Origin: Angiostrongylus vasorum
Taxonomy: Eukaryota > Nematoda > Chromadorea > Rhabditida > Metastrongylidae
Assembly (NCBI GenBank): GCA_018806985.1
Contig: JADANN010000181.1
Coordinates: 62,001 to 126,000 of the forward strand
Length of the DNA: 64,000 nt
Direction: 5' to 3'
Both the position numbers and the translations under genes were made by a program. The notes under the pieces are model-generated. The model was given only the letters and a program-made list of their open reading frames with translations. It was not told the DNA's origin and did not search any database. Shown here one piece after another: positions 1-11,050 of the stretch. Within the stretch, counting starts at the first letter, position 1. Each line of letters starts with the position of its first letter.

Positions 1-598
1 ATAAGTTCTATCAAGGACTCGGATGCAGTGTACGCAGATCGTCACCATAGTTCTTTGTAAGCCAGGCAGCTTCCACTGGCCGTGAGATTTCAGTAGCCTC
101 TTCGTACTCGTCCTACCCAATGCTGCGAAATTGGGATTCCTTTCGGGGTCAGGGGAGTGAGGCCCGTTTTCCTATTTTTTTTTACTGTGTTTAGCATTTT
201 AATACCCATGTATAGCTTGCTGAGCTCGGAAAGTGGGGGGCTCGTTATACTCACGGGTAGCTTGCCAGGCTCTCAAAGAGTGGACATGGAGCTTATTTGT
301 TGGAGGCGACTCCTAATCGCCTCCCATATACTTCCCTGTCACTTGATTGCAGGCTTTTGGCCGAATTTACTCGTAGAATGCAATCCGAATAAGCGAGAAC
401 GCACCCACACACGCCTTCCTGAATACGCGTCACAAACACAGAAATTATATGGCAGATCGTTACAACAGAAACTAGGAGTCCATCCCCTGAATCCACCTGC
501 GTCTCAGGGAAGCAGTGGCCGCTTTTGATGTGGGATTAATCCCTTATTTGCCACCTGGGGAGGTGCCACGTAGCCTCGCTGCTAACCGGCTCGAGATC
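1..598 (-). mobile_element. RTE-clade retrotransposon copy 1, 5' end only
   Basis: This is the 5' end of a non-LTR retrotransposon that runs leftward out of the window. Bases 1-30 match the start of the endonuclease ORF of the copies at 9000 and 49700 (shared stretch ctatcgaggactcg-like), and 30-598 match their 5' untranslated region. The far 5' part (370-598) matches the 5' end of the plus-strand copies at 22285 and 36740, so this copy has the F-type 5' module and not the S-type one found at 9380 and 50085. No intact ORF lies in the visible part; small plus-strand reading frames here are chance. Confidence 0.75.
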
Positions 599-619
599 TC
601 TAACATGAGACACCTCCGT

Positions 620-985
620 GGTACAGCAGGGTATGATGTGGATTAAAATCACAACGGTGCTAAGATATTTGCAAAACTTAGACACCGGGACAGATGGAAT
701 CACCATTTCCCTTTCCGAGGTTCGCGCGTTACACCGTGCGCCACTGGGGGCCTTTGCTCTCCTTTTCTCTCATCTGGTTTTCTACCTAACGTTGCCATCA
801 CCGATCCCTCCTCAGCGGGATTGATCTTGAAAGCACTAATCGGCTTTGAACCCAGTTAAGCTGGAGCCGAAGTCGAAATCACAATCTTAATCTTTTATTT
901 TCTGGCTCTGGTAATTTTTCACGGCACAGTACGATGTGAGTTACAACCGCAACGGTGCTCAGATGTTCGCCAACCACCCTTATTG
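620..985 (+). repeat. T-family dispersed repeat, one copy plus a truncated second
   Basis: A roughly 270 bp repeat begins with the segment ggtgctaagatatttgcaaa near 650 and ends near 895. A second, truncated start of the same repeat follows at about 905-985. Related copies lie at 10775, 32065, 32400 and, inverted, 32656. The repeat has no coding potential. Its ends resemble each other in opposite orientation at 32656-32800, so a MITE-like non-autonomous DNA element is possible, but clean terminal inverted repeats and target duplications were not established. Confidence 0.6.
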
Positions 986-1930
986 AAACATTAACGATAT
1001 AAAAAAAATTTATTTATTGTAATTCGTAGTCAAACCAGAAACACGATTTTTTTTTGAATAGCTGTTTAATGATTTTTCTTTATCAGCGATATTCCATAGA
1101 ATGTGGCTAGGCTAAAATATCACCAGTGCATAGTTTTTTTTTCTGATTGAAAAAACCATTCAACTACATCATTTTTTTCCATCCACGCATTCTGTCGTTA
1201 TTTCCTCGTTATTCCTTTCTTCAAAAGGTTAAAAAAATGAGTTTCTAAATCGCCTTATCATTTCAATGAATGGAAATCGGCTCAGTGAAACAGCTAGCAC
1301 CGATTCAATGTGCGTTATAGTGAGGAGTGCCGTCATGTCATGCATTTGGTCTGGCTTCGTTTTCGCGCCATAATGCTGAAAAAAATGATTGAATTGACGT
1401 GATCATCACCGCAAGAAATCCTAAAGTCGAAACGTCCGGTGAGGCTTAATCCCTCTTTTGCGTCAGATAATATCACCTTAATAGTCCTCGGTGTGGTTCC
1501 AGATCCATTTCGAGCATGTGATTCTTTGCAGTCATTCTTACTTTCCTTTCTTCTGAAGGTGGCTTTTATCAACAGGCAAAGAAAGTTTTTCATCATTCCA
1601 CAAAGGAAAGTGTACTCGCTAGTAAGAAACCCACAAGCTTATTTTACATTTCAGGTGACCGTTCTCTAGACCGCACCCTGCCATTGAGAAAATTTTGATA
1701 AATAAAAGTGAAAACATTCCATAGTCTTTAAATATGCTGCGCACTTTGTTGCGGACTATACAAAAAGGCAGTTCACAAATGCAACATCGCAACGTGAAAA
1801 CTTCATTATTCTATAGCGTTACTGTAAATAATGTAAAAAACGTCGACAGCAGTTTGCAATCTTTTCAAAAATCTTTCCTATCAGTTAGCACTTTTCTCTC
1901 TAGCGGCTTCGTTAAAAGTGTACGATTAGA
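986..1930. other. AT-rich stretch with no recognised feature
   Basis: I see homopolymer T and A runs and only short chance reading frames. Nothing here matches another part of the window convincingly. Confidence 0.5.
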
Positions 1931-1967
1931 GTAGGCTACATTAGAATCTCCATTCGGCAGCCATAAT

Positions 1968-2279
1968 TATTCAGCGAATTGTATCTTGCAAATGTGCTTG
2001 AACAATACCAAATTTCGAGGTTTTGAGTATCTTATCGTAAGCTGAATCAATATTTAACCTTCGATATATGGCTTCCAGCAAGATTTTGCATCTTACTTTC
2101 GTCGGAGGACGAGCTCCTAGAATTAGACTCTTTAAAAGTTCAATAAATTTAACTGATTTCTGGTTATATTTAAAGCTTAAATTTGACGATATCGGCGCGT
2201 GGGTGGGTAGCTTGTTCCATTTATCCCAACACTCTTGATGGAAGTTTTCCAATCCACCGACATCTTTTTTACTCAACAC
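1968..2279 (-). pseudogene. Conserved coding remnant, unrecognised protein C-terminus
   Basis: I do not recognise this protein. A 102-residue minus-strand frame ends in a segment containing LLEAIYRRLNIDSAYDKIL and then HLQDTIR before the stop. The same C-terminal frame is found in block C (about 34475-34690, minus) as LLEAIYRRLIVDSFYADVL and HLQDRIH, with the stop codon at the equivalent position. Most differences between the two are conservative, which is typical of real coding sequence and not of chance frames. The block C copy has a frameshift upstream of this segment, so at least that copy is dead. The piece is probably a last exon of a gene, or the C-terminus of an unidentified mobile-element protein. 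The upstream part has no clear splice acceptor. Confidence 0.45.
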
Positions 2280-2433
2280 GGGTGTTTTTTACGTAGGCTT
2301 GCCATCCTAGGTGCATGGATACGAATCCATCGCATAGTTCGAAAGACCGACTTTTTATATACTCTGGCGTCTACAATTAACTTGTGGAAACCTTCCGAAC
2401 TTCCCTTTTTGAGGTGACGCGTCATTGGTAACA

Positions 2434-2811
2434 GCTGTTGTTGTTGTTGTTGCTGTTGTTGTTGTTGTTGTTGTTGTTGTTTGTTGTTGTTGTTTGTTGT
2501 TGTTGTTTGTTGTTGTTGTTTGTTGTTGTTGTTTGTTGTTGTTGTTTGTTTTTGTTGTTTGTTGTCGTTGTTGTTTGTTGTTGTTGTTTGTTGTTGTTGT
2601 TTGTTGTTGTTTGTTGTTGTTGTTTGTTGTTGTTGTTTGTTGTTGTTGTTTGTTGTTGTTGTTTGTTGTTATTGTTTGTTGTTGTTGTTTGCTGTTGTTG
2701 TTTGTTGTTGTTGTTTGTTGTTGTTGTTTGTTGTTGTTGTTTGTTGTTGTTGTTGTTGTTGGTTGTTGTTGGTTGTTCTTGTTATTGTTGTTGTTCTTGT
2801 TGTTGTTGTTT

Positions 2812-2849
<38 letters not shown>

Positions 2850-2850
2850 G
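2434..2850 (+). repeat. GTT/GTTT microsatellite tract, about 420 bp
   Basis: The tract consists almost entirely of GTT units interrupted at regular spacing by GTTT, so the 13 bp unit (GTT)3GTTT recurs many times in the middle. It ends in a pure GTT run just before 2850. All three plus-strand frames stay open and translate as runs of Val, Cys and Leu; these are artefacts and not genes. The equivalent position in block C (about 34870-34945) instead has TTAATTA-type repeats. Confidence 0.95.
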
Positions 2851-2904
2851 ATTGTCGACTCGTCGACTTCCTCTAGAGCATCAAACCGCCTCGACTGAAC
2901 GAGT

Positions 2905-3160
2905 GCAACCGTAAGTAGTTTACGACATCAGCAAAACTCAGAACCCTAGTTGGTCTTCGAAGCCGCAATTACCCTTTACGAAGGCTGAACCTCATCCCAA
3001 CCTAGGCTTTGTTTTCTCTCCTCTAGAAGTTAGTCACAGATTCAAAACTCACCTAAGCTTGCAAGTTCCGCTTATATCTCAGCCTACTCCCTAATTGTAT
3101 TTAACATACCACTTTGCCACGAAGGAAGGTGGGCAGCAGATAATAAGCTAAAACAATGTG
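2905..3160 (+). repeat. Diverged T-family repeat
   Basis: The left part (gcaaaactcagaaccctag, then a segment like ttaccctttacgaaggct) and the right part (atatctcagcctactccct followed by gcagcagataataagctaa) resemble the two ends of the T repeats at 32065-32800. The match is weak, and internal similarity is patchy. Confidence 0.35.
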
Positions 3161-3539
3161 ATTTCAACAAGGGTACTTAACGAGATTTACACGAGATGTT
3201 TTCGTTTTTATGCACCCGTGTGTGAGCTTTCCACTTAAGCTAAGAAATTGAACAGAATATTTTGTGCCTCGTTATTTCCTGATTTTACAATAAATATGTT
3301 GGTAGCAAATCCGTGATAACATAGGTGATAGTCATTGCCATCGACTAACCGTTTTTCCACCACAGTTTCCACGCAACCTTTACAGTTTCCACTGGTTGCA
3401 CCATGTTCCTTGTGGTCGCTCAAAAAGAGGCGAAAATCAGAGATGGATATAGGCCATTTAAATGACGAGACCCTTGTCATTTATAGTGGAAAAATTCTCA
3501 CACGTGGCAGAAGTCGGCTTTGTCCGACACTCATCTATT

Positions 3540-5190
3540 TCCTGTACGGTCAGTTCATACGAAATCGTATCGTCGAACTTGGTTCAACTCCATCTCCAAC
3601 TTTCCCGTCACAAATAAGTCGCTACCACCTGTTGCTGCTCGCCAAATTGCGCAGCCGGTAAGGGAAAGGTGGATGCGTTTTACAGCCATTTGAAACCAGT
3701 AATACGCAACCAACCGTCTTCAGATTAATGACAAAGACTAAATACGAAAAAAAGATGAAAGACGACAAAAAAATTGGAAATCCAAAGATGGACGAACAGA
3801 CAAGGTCTTTTCTCAAAGTTATTCAAACAGCTCTAAACCACCAAATATGACCATTTCTCAAAACGCGACAAGTGCACTTTTGTTTGAATTTGTATAGCAT
3901 TTCTACAACGATGAAAAACATGGCGTTCGTAGTAGAGCAATTTCTCTTTTGCGCCATTCATTTGATTCTATCAAACATCTTTGAAGTTGATTGTTATATA
4001 TTTGGCTCGCAAAGTGGCACTCGTTTGCTCACCAACAAATTAAACCAGCTTCTCTGTTTCTGTGAAATTTTGTGCAAACTTGCCGACCCGTGAGAAGTAA
4101 TGGCTAGTAGGCAAACGAAAGGGGGAATAACGAAGTAGCACTGTATCCATTCCGTGCTGCTCTTAATTGTTGTGCTTCAGCGGGGTTTTTTTCATGGGAT
4201 ATCACACTAAAACTATTTATTCTAAATCTTTTACTGTTTTACAGGGTACTTTATTTCTAACGAGTCTTTTCGAATTACCGTGAGCTGAGGATGGAGCAGT
4301 TTCTAAATGTATGAACTTGTAGATTTTTTCCAGGAAACTGCATGTATGCAGAAGCATTCAGTCGGCTTACAAGGATAGCATTAGTGACTTATCACACTTT
4401 AAACACAACTTTGTTTTTTTTTCATAGGTCTAACCATCGAGGACATTTTTTGTGTTAAAACTTCATCGCCACTGTGAAATTAACGGCGGCACAGCTTATT
4501 CCGAACGCTTCACCGTTACACTCCCGTTTCAGTTGACGGTCGCAAATGCAGAGGCGAAGTTCATACAAAATGGACACGATGTCAGCATTCGAACTGCTCT
4601 GTTCAGCACACCCTGCCACATCTCTCTCGACCAAGTCGCCATAATGACGTTTGTGGTCTACACACTTCTTTCTTCTTAAAATGAATTTGTGTGGAAGGGT
4701 AAATAACACAAACCGTGAGGCTTCCGGAAATTGACGAGTGCGTGTCAAGAATGCTTCCGATCATAATGGCATTGTTTAACCTGACACATCATTGCTGCAC
4801 CCAATGTATTGCATCATCATTTCAGCAACTCCATTAACTGCAAGTAAGATCTAAACTCAAACGTTTGCTTCAATTCAAAAGCGGACAAGCCTGATAACTA
4901 GTTTTTACTGGCAAGTTTACGCACTTTTTTCCAACTTTTTTTTCCACTTGTATAAATTTCTTTTGAACAATTCATAAATTGATCAACTACTTCATCAGTG
5001 CCGAGGTTGATAGGAAGTCGGTCGTTGAAAATTTTATTGTTTCATTTCATACGAGCTGCCTTTTCTTCAAGTCCACTGCGCGGATCTTAGCATTCCTCAT
5101 ATTCGATTCTATTCTTCGCACACATCGTCCACTTAGGTTTTTTAACGTTTACGTGTGACTTCTGCTGCTCCTTGAGGATTTTCATTTCAT
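3540..5190. repeat. Left part of block A, shared with block C (and B)
   Basis: From about 3540 the sequence aligns in the same orientation with 34990-36735, and from about 4220 also with 44960 onward. Shared landmarks include ccgtgagctgaggatggagc at 4280, 35740 and 45010. A short exon-like segment lies on the minus strand near 3640-3690 and again at 35110-35165 in block C (RL.LAS.N ending at an AACAG/GT donor); the block A acceptor is damaged. Besides this and the pseudogene exon described separately, I recognise nothing here. Confidence 0.6.
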
Positions 5191-5420
5191 CTCGAATGTC
5201 GCAGAATGCAGGTTTTCCTTTGAATCACGAAAATGACGGGTGGAGCGCTCTCATTTAAATTGCAGAGTGGTTGCTTCTCAAGCGAGTCCGGTACCAATTT
5301 CCTAACATGGGAGAGAAAAGAGGCTTGGTGGGCTTGGGACGGAATTGAACTAGAACCATGCTCGTGTTGACAGACATTAATGTCATTGTCGTATTCGCCT
5401 CCTGCTGTATGAAAATACTG
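5170..5420 (-). mobile_element. tRNA-derived SINE, minus strand
   Basis: Read on the minus strand, the head near 5415 carries a B-box-like GTTCAATTCC. The body has the AAATTGGTACC core shared with the other SINEs in the window, and the tail includes the stretch near 5170-5200 that reads as gagatgaaatgaaaatcctc. The paralogous copy in block B is at 45880-46135, so the insertion predates the duplication. A related copy lies at 60695-60990. Confidence 0.6.
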
Positions 5421-5999
5421 TATTAAATGTTAATACCATTTCACTGGCAACGTTTTACAGTAGTTAGAACTCTGTCGACAAACAGTATTTTAGAACACCT
5501 TGTTTTTGTTCGACCAACGGTTGATTCTTCTTCTTGCTGCTTTTTTTCTTCCAGCTTTGATCTACTTTGCTGTAACGAGTGCGAAAAGACTTGACTGGAA
5601 TTATTAGAAATGCTTTTAAAATTGGAAATAATTTATTTGTTAGATTATCCCAGGCAAGCAGTAGAGAGTACACTCCAATTACGTGGAAGAAAGTTGAACA
5701 TGGCGAAATCTGGGCATTTCACCGGTTTCATGGTTTCTTCCACCCCACTTCGCCATCCTCACCTATCGCTTTCGCTTCGATAGCTTTGACAAAATTTACT
5801 TTGTCGTAACCTTTATTATGAAGGGTGACTCCTACGTCCTCTATTTAAGCTCTAATTGACTGGACCATCTCTATGGCGGGCCACAACAGAATTTTCAATA
5901 GGATATGACTTCGTATACTTAGTAGATTTATGCATTCGTTTTCTCTCTTCGGAAAAAATCATTTACGAAGCATCAGGTTAATGTTTTACATAAAGTGTT

Positions 6000-6268
6000 G
6001 TTTCAAGATTTTCTTTCTACTTCCTTTGTTCCATGCTGCGGGAGTACGTCTTTCCAGAAATCTTGAGATTCCCGTAACAAGGCATTTCCACACTTTCATG
6101 ACAGGCAGTCGTCAACTTTTGCGGATTGCAGTGAGTAAGCTGATACTGGGCAATTCTCGGAGGAATTCCACGAGCTCAAATAGATGGGATCCACGGCTGC
6201 CCGCGCCGGCTCGAAACGGGGAGTCACACGTATTGAGCATTGCACTACCGCACCCAGCAGTGATACTC
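6000..6268 (-). repeat. S repeat at the 3' side of RTE copy 2
   Basis: On the minus strand, S begins with GAGTATCACTGCTGGGTGCG, contains TTTCGAGCCGG (B-box-like) and ends near aaacaacactt. It follows the RTE 3' tail (repeats of AGGTGATAC) without spacer. A second unit in the same orientation lies at the 5' side of the same RTE (9380-9665). Paralogous units flank RTE copy 5 at 46745-47005 and 50085-50365. A tRNA-like SINE origin is possible but not proven, since no clear A box is seen. Confidence 0.55.
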
Positions 6269-6269
6269 G

Positions 6270-9200
6270 AAAGTAGTCACCTGTATCACCTGTAGAACCG
6301 TTGATCGTAGACTGGCTCGATGAGACACCAGTAAATCTTCCATTTTTACCCCTCACAAGCAAGAGTAGTGGAGTGGGTTCTGCTCGCTCAAGGAACTCGT
6401 TGAGCATCATAACTTTTTTTCTAGGCTTTTTGTGAAGAACTCTGACCATCGGGTCGGTGATCTTCCTGCAGTGCGTTTAAAACCTCGAGGGAATCCAGTC
6501 ACTAACTGCTCTTGACCATCGACTGTCGATCATACGAATTACGTGTCCGGTCCACGGTATCTTCGACTTTTGGCCTGCAGAACGGCACCATTGATTTTTG
6601 ATCGTTGACGCAGGTCGGAGCTTCGGATCCCTTCCCTTGCTTGCGTGGAACAGGATACTCCTACCATCGTCCTTTCGACTGCGCGTTCAATAAGTGATCT
6701 TTCACCCTGCTTACGCAGCGACCAGTTTTCTACCGCATACGTCAACTCATGAAGTACCGTTGAGTCGAAAAGGTGGGCAAGGAGTCGGGTGTTCTTTGTT
6801 CTCTTCACTACAGGCTCGATGCTCTTGGTGGGGCTAAGCGGTTCAACATATTCATTTCCTGACCTATATAGCCATAACTGGAGCGTTCGGGGATACTGGT
6901 TCCGTTGGGCGTGAATGGGGCATACGAATCAAATCCATTCCTCATGAACATCGTTTGTGTGAGATATAGTCGATGACCAGTCTTTCCACAAGCTTTACCA
7001 AAGTCGTTCTGCATTCGTTCCGCGTGGCAAATGTTTGGTGTTACAAGGACGATGTCATTAGCAAGGCGAAGGTGATGTAACTGTTGACGATCTACTTTCA
7101 ATCCCACATCATCGCATTCCAATTTTTGGCATGATGTTCTCGAGGGTGGCGGTAGTTTAGGCGAGATGGTGTCGCCTTGCCTAACCCCTCTTTTGACGCC
7201 ATTGTTAAAATCGCTGTAGAATGGTGATATCCTGGCTCTGAAAGTTTCATACAATTCATGAAGAATCTTTATATACTGAGCAGGGAATCTTTGACTATCA
7301 AGGGCTTCCATGAATGCTTCTATCCCAATTGAATCAAAGGCTCTCTGTAAATCGATGAAAGTGAGACAGAGCGGTCTTTTGTACTCTCGCGATACTTTAA
7401 TGAATCTTGTTATCGTCTGGATGTGATCCATTGCCCACACGTCTGCTCTTCGTCCAGTGATCGGTCAATTCTGCTTAGGATGACTCGAGTGAAAAGTTGT
7501 AGACGACAGACAGCAAGCAGATTGGGCGATAGTTGCCGATATCATGTAGGTCACCCTTTTTGAACAATAACACGGTCTTGCTGGTATTCCACTCAATAGG
7601 GACCTTGCATTCAGACAGGTAACGTGTGAAGAGCCAGCCAGTATGTTTGCGAGGACTGACAGAAGGCTCTTCAGGTGTTCTGAACTTATACTGTCCGGAC
7701 CTGGTGCTGTTCGATTTTTCACCAACGAAATGGAATGTCGGATTTCGGGAGGGATATCGGGTGCTACGACATATCGGTCCTCCTTTATTTCGTGTGAAAG
7801 GAGGTGGACGTGGCTATCGAAGAGATCTCAGTAGTATTCGTAAGTGATTTTCTCCATTGCCTTTCTGGACGCCGTAACTGTTCCGCCTGGGTGTCGGAAT
7901 GCAATCATCTTGGTCTTATAATTGGCGAAGCATCGGTGGGCTTTGCGAATGCTTTTTCCCACCCTCTGCCGCTTCGACCATTACTGCTGCTCTTCTCTCT
8001 TTAAGATCTTCTTTTGTCGCCTGTTTGCATTGTTTTGGGAGTTCAGACGTTAGTTCGCGGTTGCTTGCAGCGCGTGCGAATCCACGCTGGCGTATCAGCT
8101 TGTGTGTTTCTGGAGACAGACGTCTCTTGGTGACTTTCAAACTCTCAGCTTACATAGCGCTAACGTGATGATGCTGAATGAGCCGATCGCATTTCTCGTC
8201 GATGTTATCGACAACGGTATTTTACTAACAGCCGACTAATGAATTAAATAAGCCCCCAGTTTACGGCAGTTCTGGGATTTCGGTTTTTGAATTTAGCGGC
8301 TTTTTGCCCTTTCCACGAGAAAAAGAACCTTGCACGAATGAGACGATGGTCCGATCACATGTAGAATTTTGGGACAATATCATCGGTTAGGCAAAACCTT
8401 CTTCTATTTACTATGATATGGTCCAATTCGTCATGGTATTCTCCATTGATGGCTCCCACTTCCTGCGTTGTGGTTGGTGCTTCTTGAATTGGGAGTTACC
8501 ATGGACGGTCGTGGTATTAATGATGAATTCAGAGAGCCGCTCACCCTGTTCGTTCCATTTTAGTCCATGGGTGCCAATGTGACGTTCTTCGGACGATCTT
8601 CTTGGTCCAATCTTGGCGTTCAAATCTCCAATGATGACCTTGAAGAATGTGTGGTCTTCTCTGTAGAACTTCTCCAAGCCTATATATAACGCTTCCATTT
8701 CTTTTTTCGTCATAGTTTGATGTCGGTGAGTAAACGACGAAGATTGTTGAAGCCGGTATTGATCCACATCTTTTCAATCGTAAACGTCCAATTCGGGTTG
8801 TAAGTTGTTCGAATGAACCGATGTTCTGAACAAACTCATGTTGACGAGAACTCCGACGCCACCGACTCCTCTACTGTCGCATTTTCCGAGGAACAGTTCT
8901 TCTTCGGTGTCAAACACGGCGTTGACTGGGTGGCGTCGTCTCGTCTCGGCTAGGCCGATGACGTCGTACCTTATCCTTCTTGCTTGCATAAGTAAGTCTT
9001 CTATCGAGGACTCGCATGCAGGGGTACTTCCATTATAGGTCACTTCAGTTCTTGGTGATCAAGGCAGCTTCCATTGGCCCTAGGATTTTAGCAGCCTCTC
9101 GGTACTCGTCCTACCCAACGCTGCGAAATTGGGAGCCTCTTTCGGGGTCAGGGGGAATGAGGCCATTGTTGTACTGTGTTTAGCAGTTTGGTAGCCACAT

Positions 9201-9395
9201 GTTGCTGGACTCTGAACGTAGGGGGCTGGGTGTACTTACGGGTAGCTTGCCACTATCTTCCAGGGGAGGACATGGAGCTCACTTGTTGGACGCGACTCCT
9301 AACCGCCTCCCATATATTTCCTTTCACTTGGTTGCAGGCTTTTGGCCGACCTGACCTGTGCAATGCAATGCTGTGTTGCTTGGAGTGGTGTTTTA
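6270..9395 (-). mobile_element. RTE-clade retrotransposon copy 2 (decayed, nearly full length)
   Basis: This non-LTR element encodes an APE-type endonuclease followed by a reverse transcriptase in one ORF, now split by frameshifts. From the 5' end on the minus strand: the 5' UTR is 9050-9395. The endonuclease (9043-8411) shows GLAETRRR with the catalytic Glu and GDLNAKIG. A linker contains RRLSPETHKLIRQRG. The RT (about 7725-6808) shows APGPDSISSEHL, FIDLQRAFDSI, GVRQGDTISPKL, and LANDIVL where an active enzyme has FADD. The first catalytic Asp of that box is therefore Asn. The C-terminal domain runs to about 6290 and the 3' end is AGGTGATAC-type repeats. It lies in intron 3 of pseudogene A, in the same orientation, and its paralog is copy 5. 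Confidence 0.9.
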
Positions 9396-9665
9396 AGACT
9401 TGCCTTCCACTTTCCTTCTTTCTGTATGTTGTTCCATATTACCGGAGTAGGTCCTTCAAGAAATCCTGGGATTGCCGTGACAAACCATTTCCACACCTTC
9501 ATGGAAGGTAGACGTTATTTTTTGTGGATTACAGTAAACAAGCATATACTGGACAGTTCCTTTGCAAATTCAAGAGCTGAAATGGATCGGGTCGGCGGTT
9601 TGCTTGACCAGCTCGAACCGGAGCGTCACGCTAATTGAGCGGTGCACCACCGCACCCAATAGTGA
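9380..9665 (-). repeat. S repeat upstream of RTE copy 2
   Basis: This is a direct repeat of the unit at 6000-6268 (begins AGTATCACTATTGGGTGCGG on the minus strand; B-box-like GGTTCGAGC). It replaces the F-type far-5' module seen in RTE copies 1, 3 and 4, joining the common 5' UTR at the shared sequence GAATGCAATCC/gcaatgc near 9370. Confidence 0.6.
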
Positions 9666-10774
9666 TACTAAATTGCTATCGGCACTAATTACTCGGAATG
9701 CCAACTGCAGTAATAATAGTCAAAATGTTTTGAGTACGCATTACGCTTTAAAACCTTTCGAAAATATTGAAAATACACATGATTTCAAACCGTCTTCCTG
9801 AAAGCTAATTCAACTCCACACTTCACTCTAAATATAAACAGTTTCTGCAATGAACACACTGTAGTTCTTCATTATTCATTTCAGCAGCTGAGGAAGTGTT
9901 ACTTTCATGCATTGCAGTGGACTATAACTGACTTGAGCAGTGAGCTGCCACAAAATGATTGAGATTATAGCATCAGAGAGGCCAGCGCTACGACTTTGCC
10001 GCTCGAGAACATCAGTAACCTCAAGAATATGTTCCTTCATTAGACGTTAAAGTTTATATAGAAGCGTTTTTTAATCAAATTGTATTGAGCTATGATGACA
10101 AAATGTGTTGAAACCAAAACGCTGGCGATGTTTCTAAAAGTTTAAATTTATTTTCTGCACTTATAGAGAAATCGTGACAGGAGGAATTCAAGTCGAAGAG
10201 AAATGAACTCAGTACTTGCATTACAAGACGTGATACAAATGCCTGAGCTCCCCCCTTCGCTATTTGCAATGCCAGCAACTTGTGCTGGGACATTGGCTGC
10301 GGTGGAGTAGACCATGGGCACTGGCAAGGTAAAGCCGGTGATAGTGAAGTTCCTAGTTCTTGCTGCAAGAAAATTTCGTCCTTTTGTACTTAACAACTAA
10401 AAAAAAGGTCCCAATCTTTACTAATTGGAATTATAAATATTCTCATAAAAACTTTGTGTCAAGAGAGTTCCTGAGTAATAATGAAGTAGTGGACATATTA
10501 ACTCCGTTAGGGGTTAAGGATTTCGTATTTAAAATTACAAATGTATGCACTGTTATGATATTTTTTTATTTATTGCCTTGGCCTGGTGGCATCACGCCAC
10601 ACCCCAAGACTGCGGGGGCAATCGCTAACAACGGAATCAGAAGGACCAGAAGTTTCGCCATTTTTGTAGGACGATTTCGTTTTGCTCGCTAAAAAAGTGT
10701 AACAAATTCTGTAGACTCGGGTAAGAAAGATGATTCTTTAACTTATTATTTACTGCCTATTCCTTTTTTTAAGG

Positions 10775-11050
10775 GCAGGGTATACTGCGAAATATAACTT
10801 TAGTGATGCTGAGATATTCGCAAAACTCCGTACCGCAAGTGTCTGCCGTGGGGAACGAACACGGTGTTGTCGTTTTCGGGGAGTAACGCGTTCACCACCA
10901 CAGCATGCGGGTCCTTCGTTTCACCTGTATCTCAGCTTGTTCTATCGATCTTCCGCCATCAGCAATCACCCGTCCGCGGGATTGATCTGGGGCGCCCAAA
11001 TCGGAACCGAACCCAGTAATGCTGGGGCTGCAGTTATGACAACTCAACAC
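10775..11050 (+). repeat. T-family dispersed repeat
   Basis: This copy begins at gatgctgagatattcgcaaa and contains the T-family interior gcgttcaccaccacagcatg before ending near the gctggggctgcagttatgac segment. Copies elsewhere are at 620, 32065, 32400 and 32656. It is absent from the paralogous position in block B (about 51480), so it inserted after the A/B duplication or was removed from B. Confidence 0.65.

Larger units (their letters stand above)
4529..10661 (-). pseudogene. Pseudogene copy A of a nematode secreted-protein gene
   Basis: This is the paralog of the intact gene at 45248-51395 and has the same layout. Exon 1 (10577-10661) encodes a signal peptide starting MAKLLVLLIPLLA, followed by GCGVMPPGQ. 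Exon 2 (10213-10362) contains NFTITGFTLPV, but a run of G has one extra base relative to the intact copy, so the frame shifts just after IANSEGG. Exon 3 (about 9880-10019) encodes VTDVLERQSRSAGLSDAI and reaches a stop at 9876 beyond the conserved SYSPLQC. Exon 4 (4529-4837) keeps its acceptor and the 56 bp internal intron, but it has deletions and an early stop. The intron 1 donor is GC instead of GT, and the exon 2 donor has changed from GTGAGT to CTGAGT. Intron 3 contains the RTE copy at 6270-9395. The combination of lesions makes it non-functional. Confidence 0.8.

Noticed and set aside
2425..2898. Long reading frames rich in Val, Cys and Leu
   Set aside because: They are translations of the GTT/GTTT microsatellite in three frames, with no coding content.
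6096..6449. A 117-residue minus-strand frame
   Set aside because: It reads through the RTE 3' end into the S repeat; only the RTE part has meaning.
9176..9511. Plus-strand frames of about 100 residues opposite the RTE 5' region
   Set aside because: They are on the strand opposite the RTE 5' UTR and S repeat and have no conserved counterpart frame with coding-type changes.
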